A DNA stretch of 64,000 nt from NCBI RefSeq assembly GCF_000261365.1, contig NZ_AJVC01000003.1, forward strand, positions 1,364,001 through 1,428,000. Direction: 5' to 3'. Shown here one piece after another: positions 35,618 to 44,712 of the stretch; position 1 is the stretch's first letter, and the number at the start of each line of letters is the position of its first letter. The stretch is from Herbaspirillum sp. GW103. Lineage in GTDB: Bacteria > Pseudomonadota > Gammaproteobacteria > Burkholderiales > Burkholderiaceae_D. Both the position numbers and the translations under genes were made by a program. Under the pieces are notes generated by a model that did not search any database, was not told the DNA's origin, and saw only the letters and a list, made by a program, of their open reading frames with translations.

Positions 35618-35754
35618 GGAGGTCTTTCACGTCAGCGCCCGGAACCGTCCGAGCGACGTTGGAACCAATGTTCCGTTGCCGATTTTATGCGCGAAGCTTC
35701 ACCTGCACAAGCGCAAATCGCCCTGTACCTTCGATCCTCTGCAAGTTACTTCAC

Positions 35755-37026
35755 TTATTCGTATTTCCGCGCATCTTCAATGACCTTGCCGTCATTGGGC
35801 AGACTGCCCGGCGCCACCAGCAGCACTTCGCCTCTGAGCTTGGTCACCTCGCGCAGGCTACCGGCCAGTGCAGAGACGTCGATGGCCGGATCTTCCGGGT
35901 CACCCACTTCGCAATGCAGGGTCATGACGTCATTGGCCATCTCGCCCGAGACCACCAGCCGCGCCCGCAAGACATCACCATGGCGGCGCAAGACGTCGGC
36001 CACCTGCGAAGGATGCACGAACATGCCACGCACCTTGGTCGTCTGGTCGGCCCGTCCCATCCAGCCCTTGATGCGGGTATTGGTACGCCCGCACGGAGAC
36101 GCCCCCGGCACGACCGCCGAGAGATCACCGGTGCCGAAGCGGATGAGCGGATAGTCGGGATTGAAGGAAGTCACCACCACCTCGCCAACCTCGCCCTCAG
36201 CCACGGGGTCGCCCGTGCCGGGCCGCACGATTTCCAGGATCAGCGATTCATCCAGCACCATGCCGGGATGCACCCTGCCCTCACTCATGGTTTCGTAGGC
36301 GATGTTGCCGATGTCGGCAGAGGCATACAGCTGCAGCACCTGCGGCACGCCGTGTTCATGGAACCAGCTGCGCAGCGACGGCGGCAGCGCTTCGGCGCTG
36401 ACCAGCGCGCGCCGCACGCTGGAGATATCCGCGCCCATCTCCTGTGCCTTCTCGATGATGATCTTGAGGAACGAGGGCGTGCCCACATAGGCATCGGGCT
36501 TCAAGGCCGCCATCGCATTGACCTGCAATTCGGTCTGGCCAATACCGGCCGGAATCACCGCACAGCCCAGCCTGGCCGCCGCGCCCTCGACCATGAAGGC
36601 AGCCGGCGTGAAGTGATAGGCAAAGCAGTTTTGCAGGATATGCCCGGCCTGCAAGCCCAGCGCCTTCATCGGGCTGGCAAAGCGCCACCAGTCGGCGCCC
36701 TGGCCTTCCGGATCGAAGATCGGACCGGGCGAGACGAAGAGCCGCCGCAGTTGCCGCGCGGGCGTGGTATTCAAGCCGCCGAAGGGACTCTCACGCGTCT
36801 GCAATTGCTTCAGATCGGATTTGCGGGTCACCGGCAATTGCGCCAGGGCCGCGCGCGAGCCGATGGCCGCCGCATCCACCCCCGCAAGGATGCGCGCCCA
36901 GCCCGGCGCGCCCTGCGCCCGTGCCACCAGCTGCGGCAACGCACGCATCAACTGTTCTTCACGCTGTTGCGGATCACGCCGTTCCAGCGCGTCCAGCTCG
37001 GCCACACCCTGCCTGGGATCGGACAT
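35755..37026 (-). CDS. PaaK-like AMP-binding / CoA ligase family protein with atypical P-loop
   Basis: 423 residues, aligned over its length with phenylacetate-CoA ligase-type enzymes: LRRLFVSPGPIFDPEG, YHFTPAAFMVEGAAARLGC, ALVSAEALPPSLRSWF, LYASADIGNIAYE, and the C-terminal GRADQTTKVRGMFVHPSQV. The usual nucleotide loop SSGTTGxP is absent; its place is taken by VSPGPIFD. Genes of this kind accompany branched-chain-type ABC transporters in beta-proteobacteria. It may activate an aromatic or other organic acid, or have lost ligase activity. It is the last gene of the seven-gene block, 11 bases after livF. Confidence 0.85.
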   Translation of the reverse strand: MSDPRQGVAELDALERRDPQQREEQLMRALPQLVARAQGAPGWARILAGVDAAAIGSRAALAQLPVTRKSDLKQLQTRESPFGGLNTTPARQLRRLFVSPGPIFDPEGQGADWWRFASPMKALGLQAGHILQNCFAYHFTPAAFMVEGAAARLGCAVIPAGIGQTELQVNAMAALKPDAYVGTPSFLKIIIEKAQEMGADISSVRRALVSAEALPPSLRSWFHEHGVPQVLQLYASADIGNIAYETMSEGRVHPGMVLDESLILEIVRPGTGDPVAEGEVGEVVVTSFNPDYPLIRFGTGDLSAVVPGASPCGRTNTRIKGWMGRADQTTKVRGMFVHPSQVADVLRRHGDVLRARLVVSGEMANDVMTLHCEVGDPEDPAIDVSALAGSLREVTKLRGEVLLVAPGSLPNDGKVIEDARKYE

Positions 37027-37037
37027 GATGCCCTCCC

Positions 37038-37895
37038 TCAGGCCAACCAGCGCTTGCGGCGCCGATAGAACTTCATGTCGCGGAAATTCTTGCGACCGCC
37101 TCCGGAGACGCCGAGATAGAACTCCTTGACGTCCTCGTTATCGGCCAGCTCGCTGGCCGCGCCTTCCATGACCACGCGGCCGTTTTCGAGGATGTAGCCG
37201 AAGTCGGCATAGCGCAGTGCCACCATGGTGTTCTGCTCGGCCAGCAGGAAGGAGACTTTCTCCTTGCTGTTCAGGTCCTTGACGATCTCGAAGATCTCCT
37301 CGACGATCTGCGGCGCCAGGCCCATCGAGGGTTCGTCCAGCAGGATCATCGAAGGCTTGGCCATCATGGCGCGCCCGATCGCGGTCATCTGCTGTTCGCC
37401 GCCCGAGGTATAGCCGGACTGCGATTTGCGGCGCACCTTCAGGCGCGGAAAATAGTCGTAAATCTTTTCCAGTTCGTGCTTCACTTCGGAGTGGCTGATG
37501 CCGCGCGTGTAGGCACCGGTCAGCAGGTTTTCTTCCACCGTCAGGTGGCCGAAGCAATGCCGTCCTTCCATCACCTGGATCACGCCGCGCCTGACCAGGT
37601 CATTGGGCGTCATGCGGTCCACCCGCTCGCCGCGAAACTCGATGCTGCCCTTGGTGACGTCGCCGCGTTCGGCGTGCAGCAGGTTGGAAATGGCCTTCAG
37701 GGTCGTGCTCTTGCCTGCGCCATTGGCGCCCAGCAGTGCCACGATCTTGCCTTCGGGCACGTCCAGCGAGACGCCCTTCAAGACCAGGATCACGTGGTCG
37801 TAGATCACTTCGATGTTGTTGATGGCCAGCGCCTTGGCTACCGCTGCCGGGGCGGCAGAGGGAGCGGCACTGGTCTGGATCGGTGTGGCATTCAT
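37038..37895 (-). CDS. livF: Branched-chain-type ABC transporter ATPase, LivF-like
   Basis: 285-residue ATPase from the ATG at 37893-37895. Walker A is GANGAGKST, the signature is YTSGGEQQM, and Walker B is MILLDEPSMGLAP. The C-terminal extension (FYLGVSGGGRKNFRDMKFYRRRKRW) is longer than in amino acid LivF proteins and is shared by transporters linked with aromatic acid or fatty acid ligases. It pairs with LivG to power uptake. In-frame ATGs at 37907 and 37958 are possible but lack a good ribosome site. Confidence 0.9.
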   Translation of the reverse strand: MNATPIQTSAAPSAAPAAVAKALAINNIEVIYDHVILVLKGVSLDVPEGKIVALLGANGAGKSTTLKAISNLLHAERGDVTKGSIEFRGERVDRMTPNDLVRRGVIQVMEGRHCFGHLTVEENLLTGAYTRGISHSEVKHELEKIYDYFPRLKVRRKSQSGYTSGGEQQMTAIGRAMMAKPSMILLDEPSMGLAPQIVEEIFEIVKDLNSKEKVSFLLAEQNTMVALRYADFGYILENGRVVMEGAASELADNEDVKEFYLGVSGGGRKNFRDMKFYRRRKRWLA

Positions 37896-37962
37896 GGTCG
37901 TTCGCATTCCCAAAAAAGCACCGACGGCCGTGGGAGACGTGCAAAACCGCCGGCGCAAGCGC

Positions 37963-39294
37963 CTACTTCATGCAGGCAGGAGTGATGCCTTTTTCTTTTG
38001 CGTATTTCGCAGCCGATGCCTTGAACAAGGGGTGGATCAGGTTCTTGTTGCCCTCGATCCAGTCCGACACCAGCACCCACTTGCTGCCATCCCATTGCTG
38101 GATCTTGATCTTGCCCGATCCCTCATGGTTCTCGCAGGAGGTCTTGATCTCCGGCAGCAGGCCGGTGGCGCCCAGAGCCTTCAGGCGGGCATCGGTGATG
38201 TTGAGGTTTTCAAAGCCCCAGCGCACCTGCTCGCCACTCATGACCTTTCCCTTGCCATATTTGTCCTGGGCCGTGCGCACCGCTTCCACGGTGGCAATGG
38301 CGGCCGAGACGCCACGGTTGTAGAGGATGGAACCGAGCTTGTTCTTGTCCTGCATGTTGCCGCGGCCCGCGCCATAGACCACCTTGTCGATATCGGCGAT
38401 GACCGGCACATCCTTGCCGGCCACGTTCCAGGTGGCCGACAGGTAACCCTTGGCGGCCTCGCCGGCGGGGATGGTGTCTTCTTCCGAGCCGGCCCACCAG
38501 GAACCGATGATCTTGTCACGCGGATAGCCGACCTTCTGCGCCGCCTTCAGCGCCGTCTGGTTCATCACGCCCCAGCCCCAGAAGATCACGTAGTCCGGAT
38601 TTTCCTGGCGGATGCGCAGCCATTGCGCGCCCTGTTCATTGCCGGGGTGGGCCACCGGGATCTCCACCAGCTTGAACTTGCCGATGGAAGCCTCCGCCTG
38701 CAAGGCCACGATGGGCTCCTTGCCATAGGCCGAATCGTGATACAGGAACACGATCTTCTTGCCCGCCAGCGAACCATTGTTCTTGCCGGTCAGATACTTG
38801 ACGATGGCCGAGACCTGCATCTGGTAGGTCGTCACCAGCGGGAAAGCATAGGGGAACACCGAACCATCCACCGCATCGGTACGGCCATAGCCGATCATCA
38901 CCAGCGGCACCTTGTCCTCGGCGGTCTTGTCGATGAGCGCGTAGGAAATGCCGGTGGCCATGGGGTTGATGGCGGTGCCGTGGGTGACGGTATTCTTGTT
39001 CTTCATGCGCTCGTAGCACTCCACGCCCTTGGCGTTGTTGTACTCGGTCTCGCACTCTTCCCAGGACAGCTTGACACCGTTGATGCCGCCTTCCTTGAGG
39101 TTGACGTAGTTGAGGTAATCGACATAGCCGCCGTAATACGACTGGCCGTTGGTACCATACGGGCCGACCCGGTAGCTGGGGATGGCGATGAACTGGTCAC
39201 TGCTCTGTGCCAGCGCCGGCACTGCTGCCGACAGCAGGCTGGCGGCGCAGGCGGTGGCTACCACCAGTTGCCGCAGATGCTTGATGCTCTTCAT
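37963..39294 (-). CDS. ABC transporter substrate-binding protein (LivK-type, periplasmic)
   Basis: 443 residues with a signal peptide (KHLRQLVVATACAASLLSAAVPALA). The mature protein is of the Peripla_BP_6 type, with VKLSWEECETEYNNAKGVECYERMK near the start. It is larger than amino acid LivK (about 345) and resembles those in aromatic- or urea-type systems. AAAGGAGACGAGACC before the ATG at 39292-39294 supports the start. It sits between the permease and ATPase genes. Cysteines in ECETEY and GVECYE probably form a disulfide. The ligand is likely an organic acid, judged from the nearby CoA ligases. Confidence 0.88.
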   Translation of the reverse strand: MKSIKHLRQLVVATACAASLLSAAVPALAQSSDQFIAIPSYRVGPYGTNGQSYYGGYVDYLNYVNLKEGGINGVKLSWEECETEYNNAKGVECYERMKNKNTVTHGTAINPMATGISYALIDKTAEDKVPLVMIGYGRTDAVDGSVFPYAFPLVTTYQMQVSAIVKYLTGKNNGSLAGKKIVFLYHDSAYGKEPIVALQAEASIGKFKLVEIPVAHPGNEQGAQWLRIRQENPDYVIFWGWGVMNQTALKAAQKVGYPRDKIIGSWWAGSEEDTIPAGEAAKGYLSATWNVAGKDVPVIADIDKVVYGAGRGNMQDKNKLGSILYNRGVSAAIATVEAVRTAQDKYGKGKVMSGEQVRWGFENLNITDARLKALGATGLLPEIKTSCENHEGSGKIKIQQWDGSKWVLVSDWIEGNKNLIHPLFKASAAKYAKEKGITPACMK

Positions 39295-39380
39295 GGTCTC
39301 GTCTCCTTTATGTTGTCGTTGCCGACTTTTATCGGACGCCGGCATCCCGGCCTCCACCTACCTCGTTGCTGCTTGTGCGC

Positions 39381-40460
39381 CTAGTGCGGGAACGGCCACA
39401 GGCGCAGTTTTTCCTTGGCGATCTGCCACAGTCGTGCCAGCCCGTGCGGCTCGACGATCAGGAAGAAGATGATCAGGGCACCGAACATCATCATCTGGAT
39501 GTGCGACACGGTGGCATTGGTGAAGGGCAGGTGCAACAGGGCTGCCAGCGGCGGCAGCGCGTTGTCCAGGAAGATCGGCAGCAGAAGGATGAAGGCCGAC
39601 CCCAGGAAGGAACCGAGGATGCTGCCCACGCCGCCGATGATGATCATGAAGAGGATGCGGAAGGACAGGTCCAGCGAGAAGCCGTCCGGTTCCACCGAGC
39701 CCAGGTAGCAGAACGCATACAGGGCACCGGCCACGCCGCAGTAGAAGGAGCTCACTGCGAAGGCGGTCAGCTTGGTGCGCATCAAGGGGATGCCGATCAC
39801 TTCGGCGGCCACGTCCATGTCGCGCACTGCCATCCAGGCGCGCCCGGTGGAGGAGCGCACCAGGTTCTTGGCCACCAGCGCCAGTACGCTCACCACGCCC
39901 AGCACGAAGAGATACTTGCGTACCGGGCTGTCGATGGCGATGCCGAAGAAATCGATCTTGGGGGTGCTGATCACGCCGGAAGAGGAATTGTTGGAGAACC
40001 AGGGAAACTTGGTCAGCGCCCACACCACGAAGAACTGCGCCGCCAGCGTGGCCACGGCCAGATAGAAACCCTTGATGCGCAGCGACGGCAGCCCGAACAG
40101 CACACCCACCAGCGCGGCACAGCCACCCGAGAGCAGCAGCGTGGCGACGATGGGAATGCCCTCCACCCGCAGCTGGAAGTTGTAGGCCGCGTACGCCCCC
40201 ACCGCCATGAAGGCCGCCGACCCCAACGAGAGCTGACCGGCGTAACCGGTCAGCACGTTCAGACCGAGTGCGGCCAGCGCAAACACCAGGAACGGCACCA
40301 GGATGGCCGAGAACCAGTATTCATTGCCCAACAGCGGCACGCCCACGAAGGCGAACAGCATGAAGAGCGTAAAGAGGATGCGATCCTGGCGGATCGGGAA
40401 GATCTGACTGTCGGCGATGTAGCTTGTCTTGAATTGTCCGGCTTCACGGTACAGCATCAT
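39381..40460 (-). CDS. livM: ABC transporter permease, LivM-like
   Basis: 359-residue inner-membrane protein with about nine hydrophobic segments. The permease signature VLTGYAGQLSLGSAAFMAVGAYAAYN and IIIGGVGSILGSFLGSAF are those of the LivM group. A polar N-terminus (MMLYREAGQFKTSYIADSQ) precedes the first helix. AAGGAGAAC directly precedes the double ATG. A hairpin TGGCGA-cata-TCGCCA (40488-40503) stands between this gene and livH and could tune expression or message decay. Confidence 0.9.
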   Translation of the reverse strand: MMLYREAGQFKTSYIADSQIFPIRQDRILFTLFMLFAFVGVPLLGNEYWFSAILVPFLVFALAALGLNVLTGYAGQLSLGSAAFMAVGAYAAYNFQLRVEGIPIVATLLLSGGCAALVGVLFGLPSLRIKGFYLAVATLAAQFFVVWALTKFPWFSNNSSSGVISTPKIDFFGIAIDSPVRKYLFVLGVVSVLALVAKNLVRSSTGRAWMAVRDMDVAAEVIGIPLMRTKLTAFAVSSFYCGVAGALYAFCYLGSVEPDGFSLDLSFRILFMIIIGGVGSILGSFLGSAFILLLPIFLDNALPPLAALLHLPFTNATVSHIQMMMFGALIIFFLIVEPHGLARLWQIAKEKLRLWPFPH

Positions 40461-40487
40461 GTTCTCCTTGTTCCTGCATGGCACCTG

Positions 40488-40503
40488 TGGCGACATATCG
40501 CCA
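40488..40503 (-). promoter_or_regulatory. Intercistronic hairpin between livH and livM
   Basis: TGGCGA (40488-40493) and TCGCCA (40498-40503) form a six-pair stem with a four-base loop in the 63-base gap. There is no T-run, so it is not a terminator; RNA stability or partial attenuation is possible. Confidence 0.4.
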
Positions 40504-40523
40504 ACATTGGAATCAGCGTTTTG

Positions 40524-41438
40524 TCATACACGGTCGATATGCCGCTCGCCGAACAATCCTTCCGGGCGCACCAGCAGGAACAGCAGCGCAAACACATACG
40601 GGAACCAGCCTTCGATACCACCGAAGTTGCCGCCGAAGGCGTCCTGCATGACCGGCGGGATGTAGATCTCGGCCAGCTTCTCGGAGGCGCCGATGATGAG
40701 GCCGCCGACAATGGCCCCCGGGATCGACGTGAAGCCCCCCAGGATCAGCACCGGCAGCGCCTTCAAGGCCGTCATGGTCAGGGCGAACTGCACGCCATTG
40801 CGCGAACCCCACAGCAGACCTGCAATCAGGGCCACGAACCCGGCCACACCCCACACCACGGCCCAGATGTGCTGCAGCGGGATGCCCAGAGACAGCGCCG
40901 CCTGGTGATCGTCGGCCACCGCACGCAGAGCGCGACCGACCTTGGTCTTCTGGAAGAACAGCGCCAGCGCCGCCACCAAGGCCACCACCATGCCGGAGGC
41001 GAAGAGGTCAAATTTGGAAATGCCGATCCCCATGCTGTCCATCACCGACTGGATCGGTTCATCGACGATGCCCAGATCGATGGGCCGCACCTCGCTGCCG
41101 AAGAGCAAGGGGCCCAGGCCCTCCAGGAAAAAAGTCAGACCGATGGTGGCCATGAACAAGGTGATCGGCGGCTGGTTCACCAGCTTGCGCAGCACGAAGC
41201 GTTCAGTCGCCAAGCCCACCAGGATCATGACCGCGAAGGCGCCGATGATGGCGGCCCACATCGGCATGCCCTTCTCCATCAGGCCCACCACCGCCAGCGC
41301 GGCGAAATACACCATCGCGCCCTGGGCAAAATTGAATACGCCGGATGCCTTGTAGATCAGCACGAAGCCCAGCGCCACAAGAGAATACATCAGCCCAGAG
41401 AGCAATCCGCTCAGGGTGACTTCGAGGAAGAATTGCAT
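40524..41438 (-). CDS. livH: ABC transporter permease, LivH-like
   Basis: 304-residue inner-membrane permease with about eight hydrophobic segments. It opens MQFFLEVTLSGLLSGLMYSLVALGFVLIYKASGVFNFAQG, the standard LivH start, and has the EAA-like segment VADDHQAALSLGIPLQHIW that docks the ATPases. It forms the pore with LivM. AAGGAGACGAC precedes the ATG. The upstream gap to livG (88 bases) carries a striking AT-rich triplet of nine-base repeats. Confidence 0.92.
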   Translation of the reverse strand: MQFFLEVTLSGLLSGLMYSLVALGFVLIYKASGVFNFAQGAMVYFAALAVVGLMEKGMPMWAAIIGAFAVMILVGLATERFVLRKLVNQPPITLFMATIGLTFFLEGLGPLLFGSEVRPIDLGIVDEPIQSVMDSMGIGISKFDLFASGMVVALVAALALFFQKTKVGRALRAVADDHQAALSLGIPLQHIWAVVWGVAGFVALIAGLLWGSRNGVQFALTMTALKALPVLILGGFTSIPGAIVGGLIIGASEKLAEIYIPPVMQDAFGGNFGGIEGWFPYVFALLFLLVRPEGLFGERHIDRV

Positions 41439-41463
41439 GTCGTCTCCTTGCCTGCCGTCTTTT

Positions 41464-41490
41464 TGTATTTATTGTTTATATTGTTTATAT
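41464..41490. repeat. Three tandem 9-base AT-rich repeats between livG and livH
   Basis: TGTATTTAT, TGTTTATAT and TGTTTATAT follow each other without gaps at 41464-41490, the last two identical. They are almost pure A+T inside a GC-rich operon, in the gap just upstream of livH. They could be a regulator array, an internal promoter, or an RNA element that separates expression of the ATPase and permease genes. Confidence 0.6.
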
Positions 41491-41526
41491 CGCTTCAAGA
41501 TGAAGATAATCCAGGGCTTGCAGCGC

Positions 41527-42408
41527 TCAGTGCGAAGTCCCGAGGTATGCCTTGATCACGTCTTCATTGCACATCACTTCATCGGGCGTGCCATCACCGA
41601 TCTTCTTGCCGTAATCCAGTACCACCACACGATCCGAGATATCCATGACCACGCCCATGTCGTGTTCGATGAGCACGATGGTGGTACCGAACTGGTCATT
41701 GACATCGAGGATGAAGCGGCACATGTCCTGTTTTTCTTCCACGTTCATGCCGGCCATGGGTTCGTCCAGCAGCAGCATGTGCGGCTCGGCCGCCAGTGCG
41801 CGCGCCAGTTCCACACGCTTTTGCAGGCCGTAAGGCAGGCGCCCCACGGGCGTCTTGCGGATGTGTTGAATTTCGAGGAAATCGATCACTTCTTCGACTT
41901 TGCGCCGATGTTCGATTTCCTCGTTGCGGGCCGCCCCCCACCACAGGGCGTTGGAGAGCAGGCCGGAACGCATCTTGGTGTTGCGGCCGGTCATGATGTT
42001 GTCCAGTACCGTCATGCCCTTGAAGAGCGCAATGTTCTGGAAGGTGCGGGCGATGCCCTGGCGCGCGATGCTGCTGGGGTGCATGCCCAGGCGGGGCTGG
42101 CCGCGATAGAGGATGCTGCCCTTCTGCGGATGGTAGACGCCGTTGATGACGTTGATCATCGAACTCTTGCCGGCGCCATTGGGACCGATGATGGCGCGGA
42201 TCTCATGCTCACGCACGTTGAAGGAAATATCGGTGAGCGCCTTGACGCCACCGAAGGACAGCGAGATGTTCTGCAGATCGAGGATCACCTCGCCGACGCG
42301 GCGGCCATTGGCGGCCACCGCCGGGGCTTGGTCATCGGGGCTGGCCACCGGCGGCAGGCCCGCAGGCAGGATTTCGGAACTCAGGTGTCGTTTCATGGTG
42401 GTGTTCAT
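41527..42408 (-). CDS. livG: Branched-chain-type ABC transporter ATPase, LivG-like
   Basis: 293-residue ATPase. Walker A is GPNGAGKSS, the signature region reads LPYGLQKRVELARAL in place of LSGGQ, and Walker B is MLLLDEPMAGMN. LPYGxQ signatures are usual for LivG proteins. A 30-residue Pro/Ala-rich N-terminal extension precedes the ATPase core (VILDLQNISLSFGG). It lies 72 bases downstream of the acyl-CoA synthetase gene in the same block and works with LivF. Confidence 0.9.
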   Translation of the reverse strand: MNTTMKRHLSSEILPAGLPPVASPDDQAPAVAANGRRVGEVILDLQNISLSFGGVKALTDISFNVREHEIRAIIGPNGAGKSSMINVINGVYHPQKGSILYRGQPRLGMHPSSIARQGIARTFQNIALFKGMTVLDNIMTGRNTKMRSGLLSNALWWGAARNEEIEHRRKVEEVIDFLEIQHIRKTPVGRLPYGLQKRVELARALAAEPHMLLLDEPMAGMNVEEKQDMCRFILDVNDQFGTTIVLIEHDMGVVMDISDRVVVLDYGKKIGDGTPDEVMCNEDVIKAYLGTSH

Positions 42409-42480
42409 TCAGCGGTGGTCTGGTCGGGCTACGCTGCAAGCCGGATGCGATGAAGCCTCCGGGACGGGACTGCGGGCGGC

Positions 42481-44442
42481 TCAGGCGGCGCTTTGCAGCG
42501 TCTGGTAGGTCCTGGCGTCGGCGATTCTGAGGTCGGCCGAGATCATGCCCTGGCGACCATCCTCGAACTTGACCTGGGTCTCAATGTACTGCGACGCATG
42601 GCCTGCGTAGAGCGCCTCGATGAGCACTGCGTACTTGTCGGCGATGAAGCCGCGCCGGACCTTGCGGGTACGGGTGAGCTCCTCGTCGTCGGGATCCAGT
42701 TCCTTGTGCAGGATCAGGAAGCGATGGATCTGCGAATCGGCCAGCAAGGGGTCCGCCACCAGGTCGGCATTGACCTTTTCCACGCACTCGCGCACCAGCT
42801 CGTAGACCGCCGGGTTGGCGGCCAGGTCGGTGTAGCCGCTGTAGGGCAGGTTGCGACGCTCGGCCCAGTTGCCCACGGCATCCATGTCGATGTTGATGAA
42901 GGCCATGCACTGCTGGCGACCGCTGCCGAAGGCCACCGCTTCCTTGATGAAGGGGAAGAACTTCAGCTTGTTCTCGATGTACTTGGGCGCGAACATGCTG
43001 CCGCTGGCCATCTTGCCGACATCCTTGGCGCGGTCGATGATCTTGAGGTGGCCGTCGCTGTCGAAGAAACCTGCATCTCCCGTATGGAAGTAGCCGTCCT
43101 GGTCGATGGCTTCGGCGGTGGCATCGGGCCGCTTGAAATATTCCTTCATCAGGCCCGGCGAGCGCACCAGCACTTCGCCATTGGCATCGATGCGCACTTC
43201 CACGCCCTTCATGGGACGACCCACGCTATCGAGCTTGACGTCACCGGAGGGCTGCATGCAGACCGTCACGCAGGTCTCGGTCATGCCGTAGAGTTGTTTG
43301 AGGTTGATGCCCAGCGAGCGATAGAAGTCGAACAGGTCCGGACCGATGGCCTCGCCGCCGGTATAGGCCACGCGCAGGCGCGACATGCCCAGCACGTTCT
43401 TGAGCGGCCCGTAGACCAGCAGGTTGCCGATGGCGTATTGCAGGCGGTCTGCCAGCGACACGCCAGGCTTGCCATCAAGGATGCGCATGCCGACCCGGCG
43501 CGCCACCTTCATGAAGCCATGGAACATCTTGCGTTTGATCCAGCCGGCATCCTCGATGCGGATCATCACTTGCGTGAGGATGTTTTCGTAGACGCGCGGT
43601 GGCGCAAAGTAATACGTCGGGCCGATCTCGCGCAGGTCGCTCATGACCGTGTTGGGCGACTCCGGGCAATTCAGGCAGAAGCCGGCCACGTGCTGCTGCG
43701 CGAAGGAATACAGGAAGTCTCCGACCCAGGCCAGCGGCAGATAGCAGAGGATGTCGTCGTTCTCGTCGAGATGATCGAATTCCACCAGCGTGGTAGCGGT
43801 GGTGATCATGGCCCGATGCGAGTGGCACACGCCCTTGGGCTTGCCGGTGGTGCCGGAGGTGTAGAGGATGATGGCCACGTCATCGGGCGAGCCCGCCGCC
43901 ACCTCCTGCTCGAAGAATCCCGGATGCGCATGTTCGTAGGCACGACCCAGTTCCTGCACGCGGGCAAAGGACAGCAGCTCGGGCTGGTGGTAGTTGCGCA
44001 TGCCGCGCTCGTCGTCATAGATGACGTGGGCAATGCGGGGCAGGTTTTCCTTGATCTCGAAGACCTTGTCGACCTGCTCCTGATCTTCGGCCATGACGAA
44101 GTCGACGTTGGCATCGGCCAGCACGTAGGCCATGTCAGCCGCAGGCGCATCCTGATACAGCGGCACCGGCATGCCACCCAGCGCCTGGGCCGCGCTCATG
44201 GCCCAGTACAGGCGCGGGCAGTTGTTGCCGATGATGGCCAGGCTCATGCCGCGCTTGAAACCCAATGCGGCCAGGCCACAGGCAAAGCTGCGCACCTCCT
44301 CGGCCACCTGGCGCCAGCTCGTGGTCTGCCAGATGCCCAGATCCTTCTCGCGGAAGGCCGCCCGTTCGGGGCGTCGTTGGGCATGTGCCTGCAACAGCCG
44401 CGGAAAGGTCGCGGCTTGCTTGTCTTGTCTCGTCTCCACCAT
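42481..44442 (-). CDS. Long-chain acyl-CoA synthetase / AMP-dependent ligase
   Basis: 653-residue adenylate-forming enzyme. The P-loop is ILYTSGTTGKPKGV (near residue 195). Later motifs are YGMTETCVTVCM, YFHTGDAGFFDSDGHLKIIDRAKD and a long C-terminal domain typical of the FadD15-like long-chain group. It activates a carboxylic acid to its CoA thioester. As first gene of the block it would trap the acid brought in by the ABC transporter, with the PaaK-like protein at the far end. The substrate could be an aryl or branched acid. The promoter shares the 270-base spacer with a divergent Crp/Fnr-type gene. Confidence 0.9.
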   Translation of the reverse strand: MVETRQDKQAATFPRLLQAHAQRRPERAAFREKDLGIWQTTSWRQVAEEVRSFACGLAALGFKRGMSLAIIGNNCPRLYWAMSAAQALGGMPVPLYQDAPAADMAYVLADANVDFVMAEDQEQVDKVFEIKENLPRIAHVIYDDERGMRNYHQPELLSFARVQELGRAYEHAHPGFFEQEVAAGSPDDVAIILYTSGTTGKPKGVCHSHRAMITTATTLVEFDHLDENDDILCYLPLAWVGDFLYSFAQQHVAGFCLNCPESPNTVMSDLREIGPTYYFAPPRVYENILTQVMIRIEDAGWIKRKMFHGFMKVARRVGMRILDGKPGVSLADRLQYAIGNLLVYGPLKNVLGMSRLRVAYTGGEAIGPDLFDFYRSLGINLKQLYGMTETCVTVCMQPSGDVKLDSVGRPMKGVEVRIDANGEVLVRSPGLMKEYFKRPDATAEAIDQDGYFHTGDAGFFDSDGHLKIIDRAKDVGKMASGSMFAPKYIENKLKFFPFIKEAVAFGSGRQQCMAFINIDMDAVGNWAERRNLPYSGYTDLAANPAVYELVRECVEKVNADLVADPLLADSQIHRFLILHKELDPDDEELTRTRKVRRGFIADKYAVLIEALYAGHASQYIETQVKFEDGRQGMISADLRIADARTYQTLQSAA

Positions 44443-44602
44443 TTCCCACCTTCTTGTGCAGGTTCGAAAGATCCGTTTCCTTCATGGGATTGCATGAGGA
44501 TACGAATCCGGTGTCGGATCAGTCTGTGCTGCCAGGCTTACGCTGCTCTTACTGCCGCAGTCATGATGTCTGGCATGCCAGCCGTCCTGTCTCTTTGTTT
44601 GG

Positions 44603-44619
44603 CCAGACCTTTTGGTCAG
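44603..44619. promoter_or_regulatory. Inverted repeat in the acyl-CoA synthetase / Crp-type regulator spacer
   Basis: CCAGACC (44603-44609) and GGTCAGG (44613-44619) face each other around TTT, with one mismatch. Position between a regulator gene and its likely target operon suggests an operator. A perfect TTGACA also lies at 44680-44685, but a matching -10 is not evident. Confidence 0.4.
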
Positions 44620-44712
44620 GGCCCTTTTTGCGATGATAGTAGTTTGAGTGGTTGCCAGTGGATGTCATCTCACCGACAATTGACAAAACTTTCGATATTG
44701 CGACGCATCATC

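Noticed and set aside
42493..44712. Long N-terminal extension of the Crp/Fnr-type regulator frame
   Set aside because: The open frame continues upstream, but it is antisense to the acyl-CoA synthetase gene; the regulator domain begins only near 44713.
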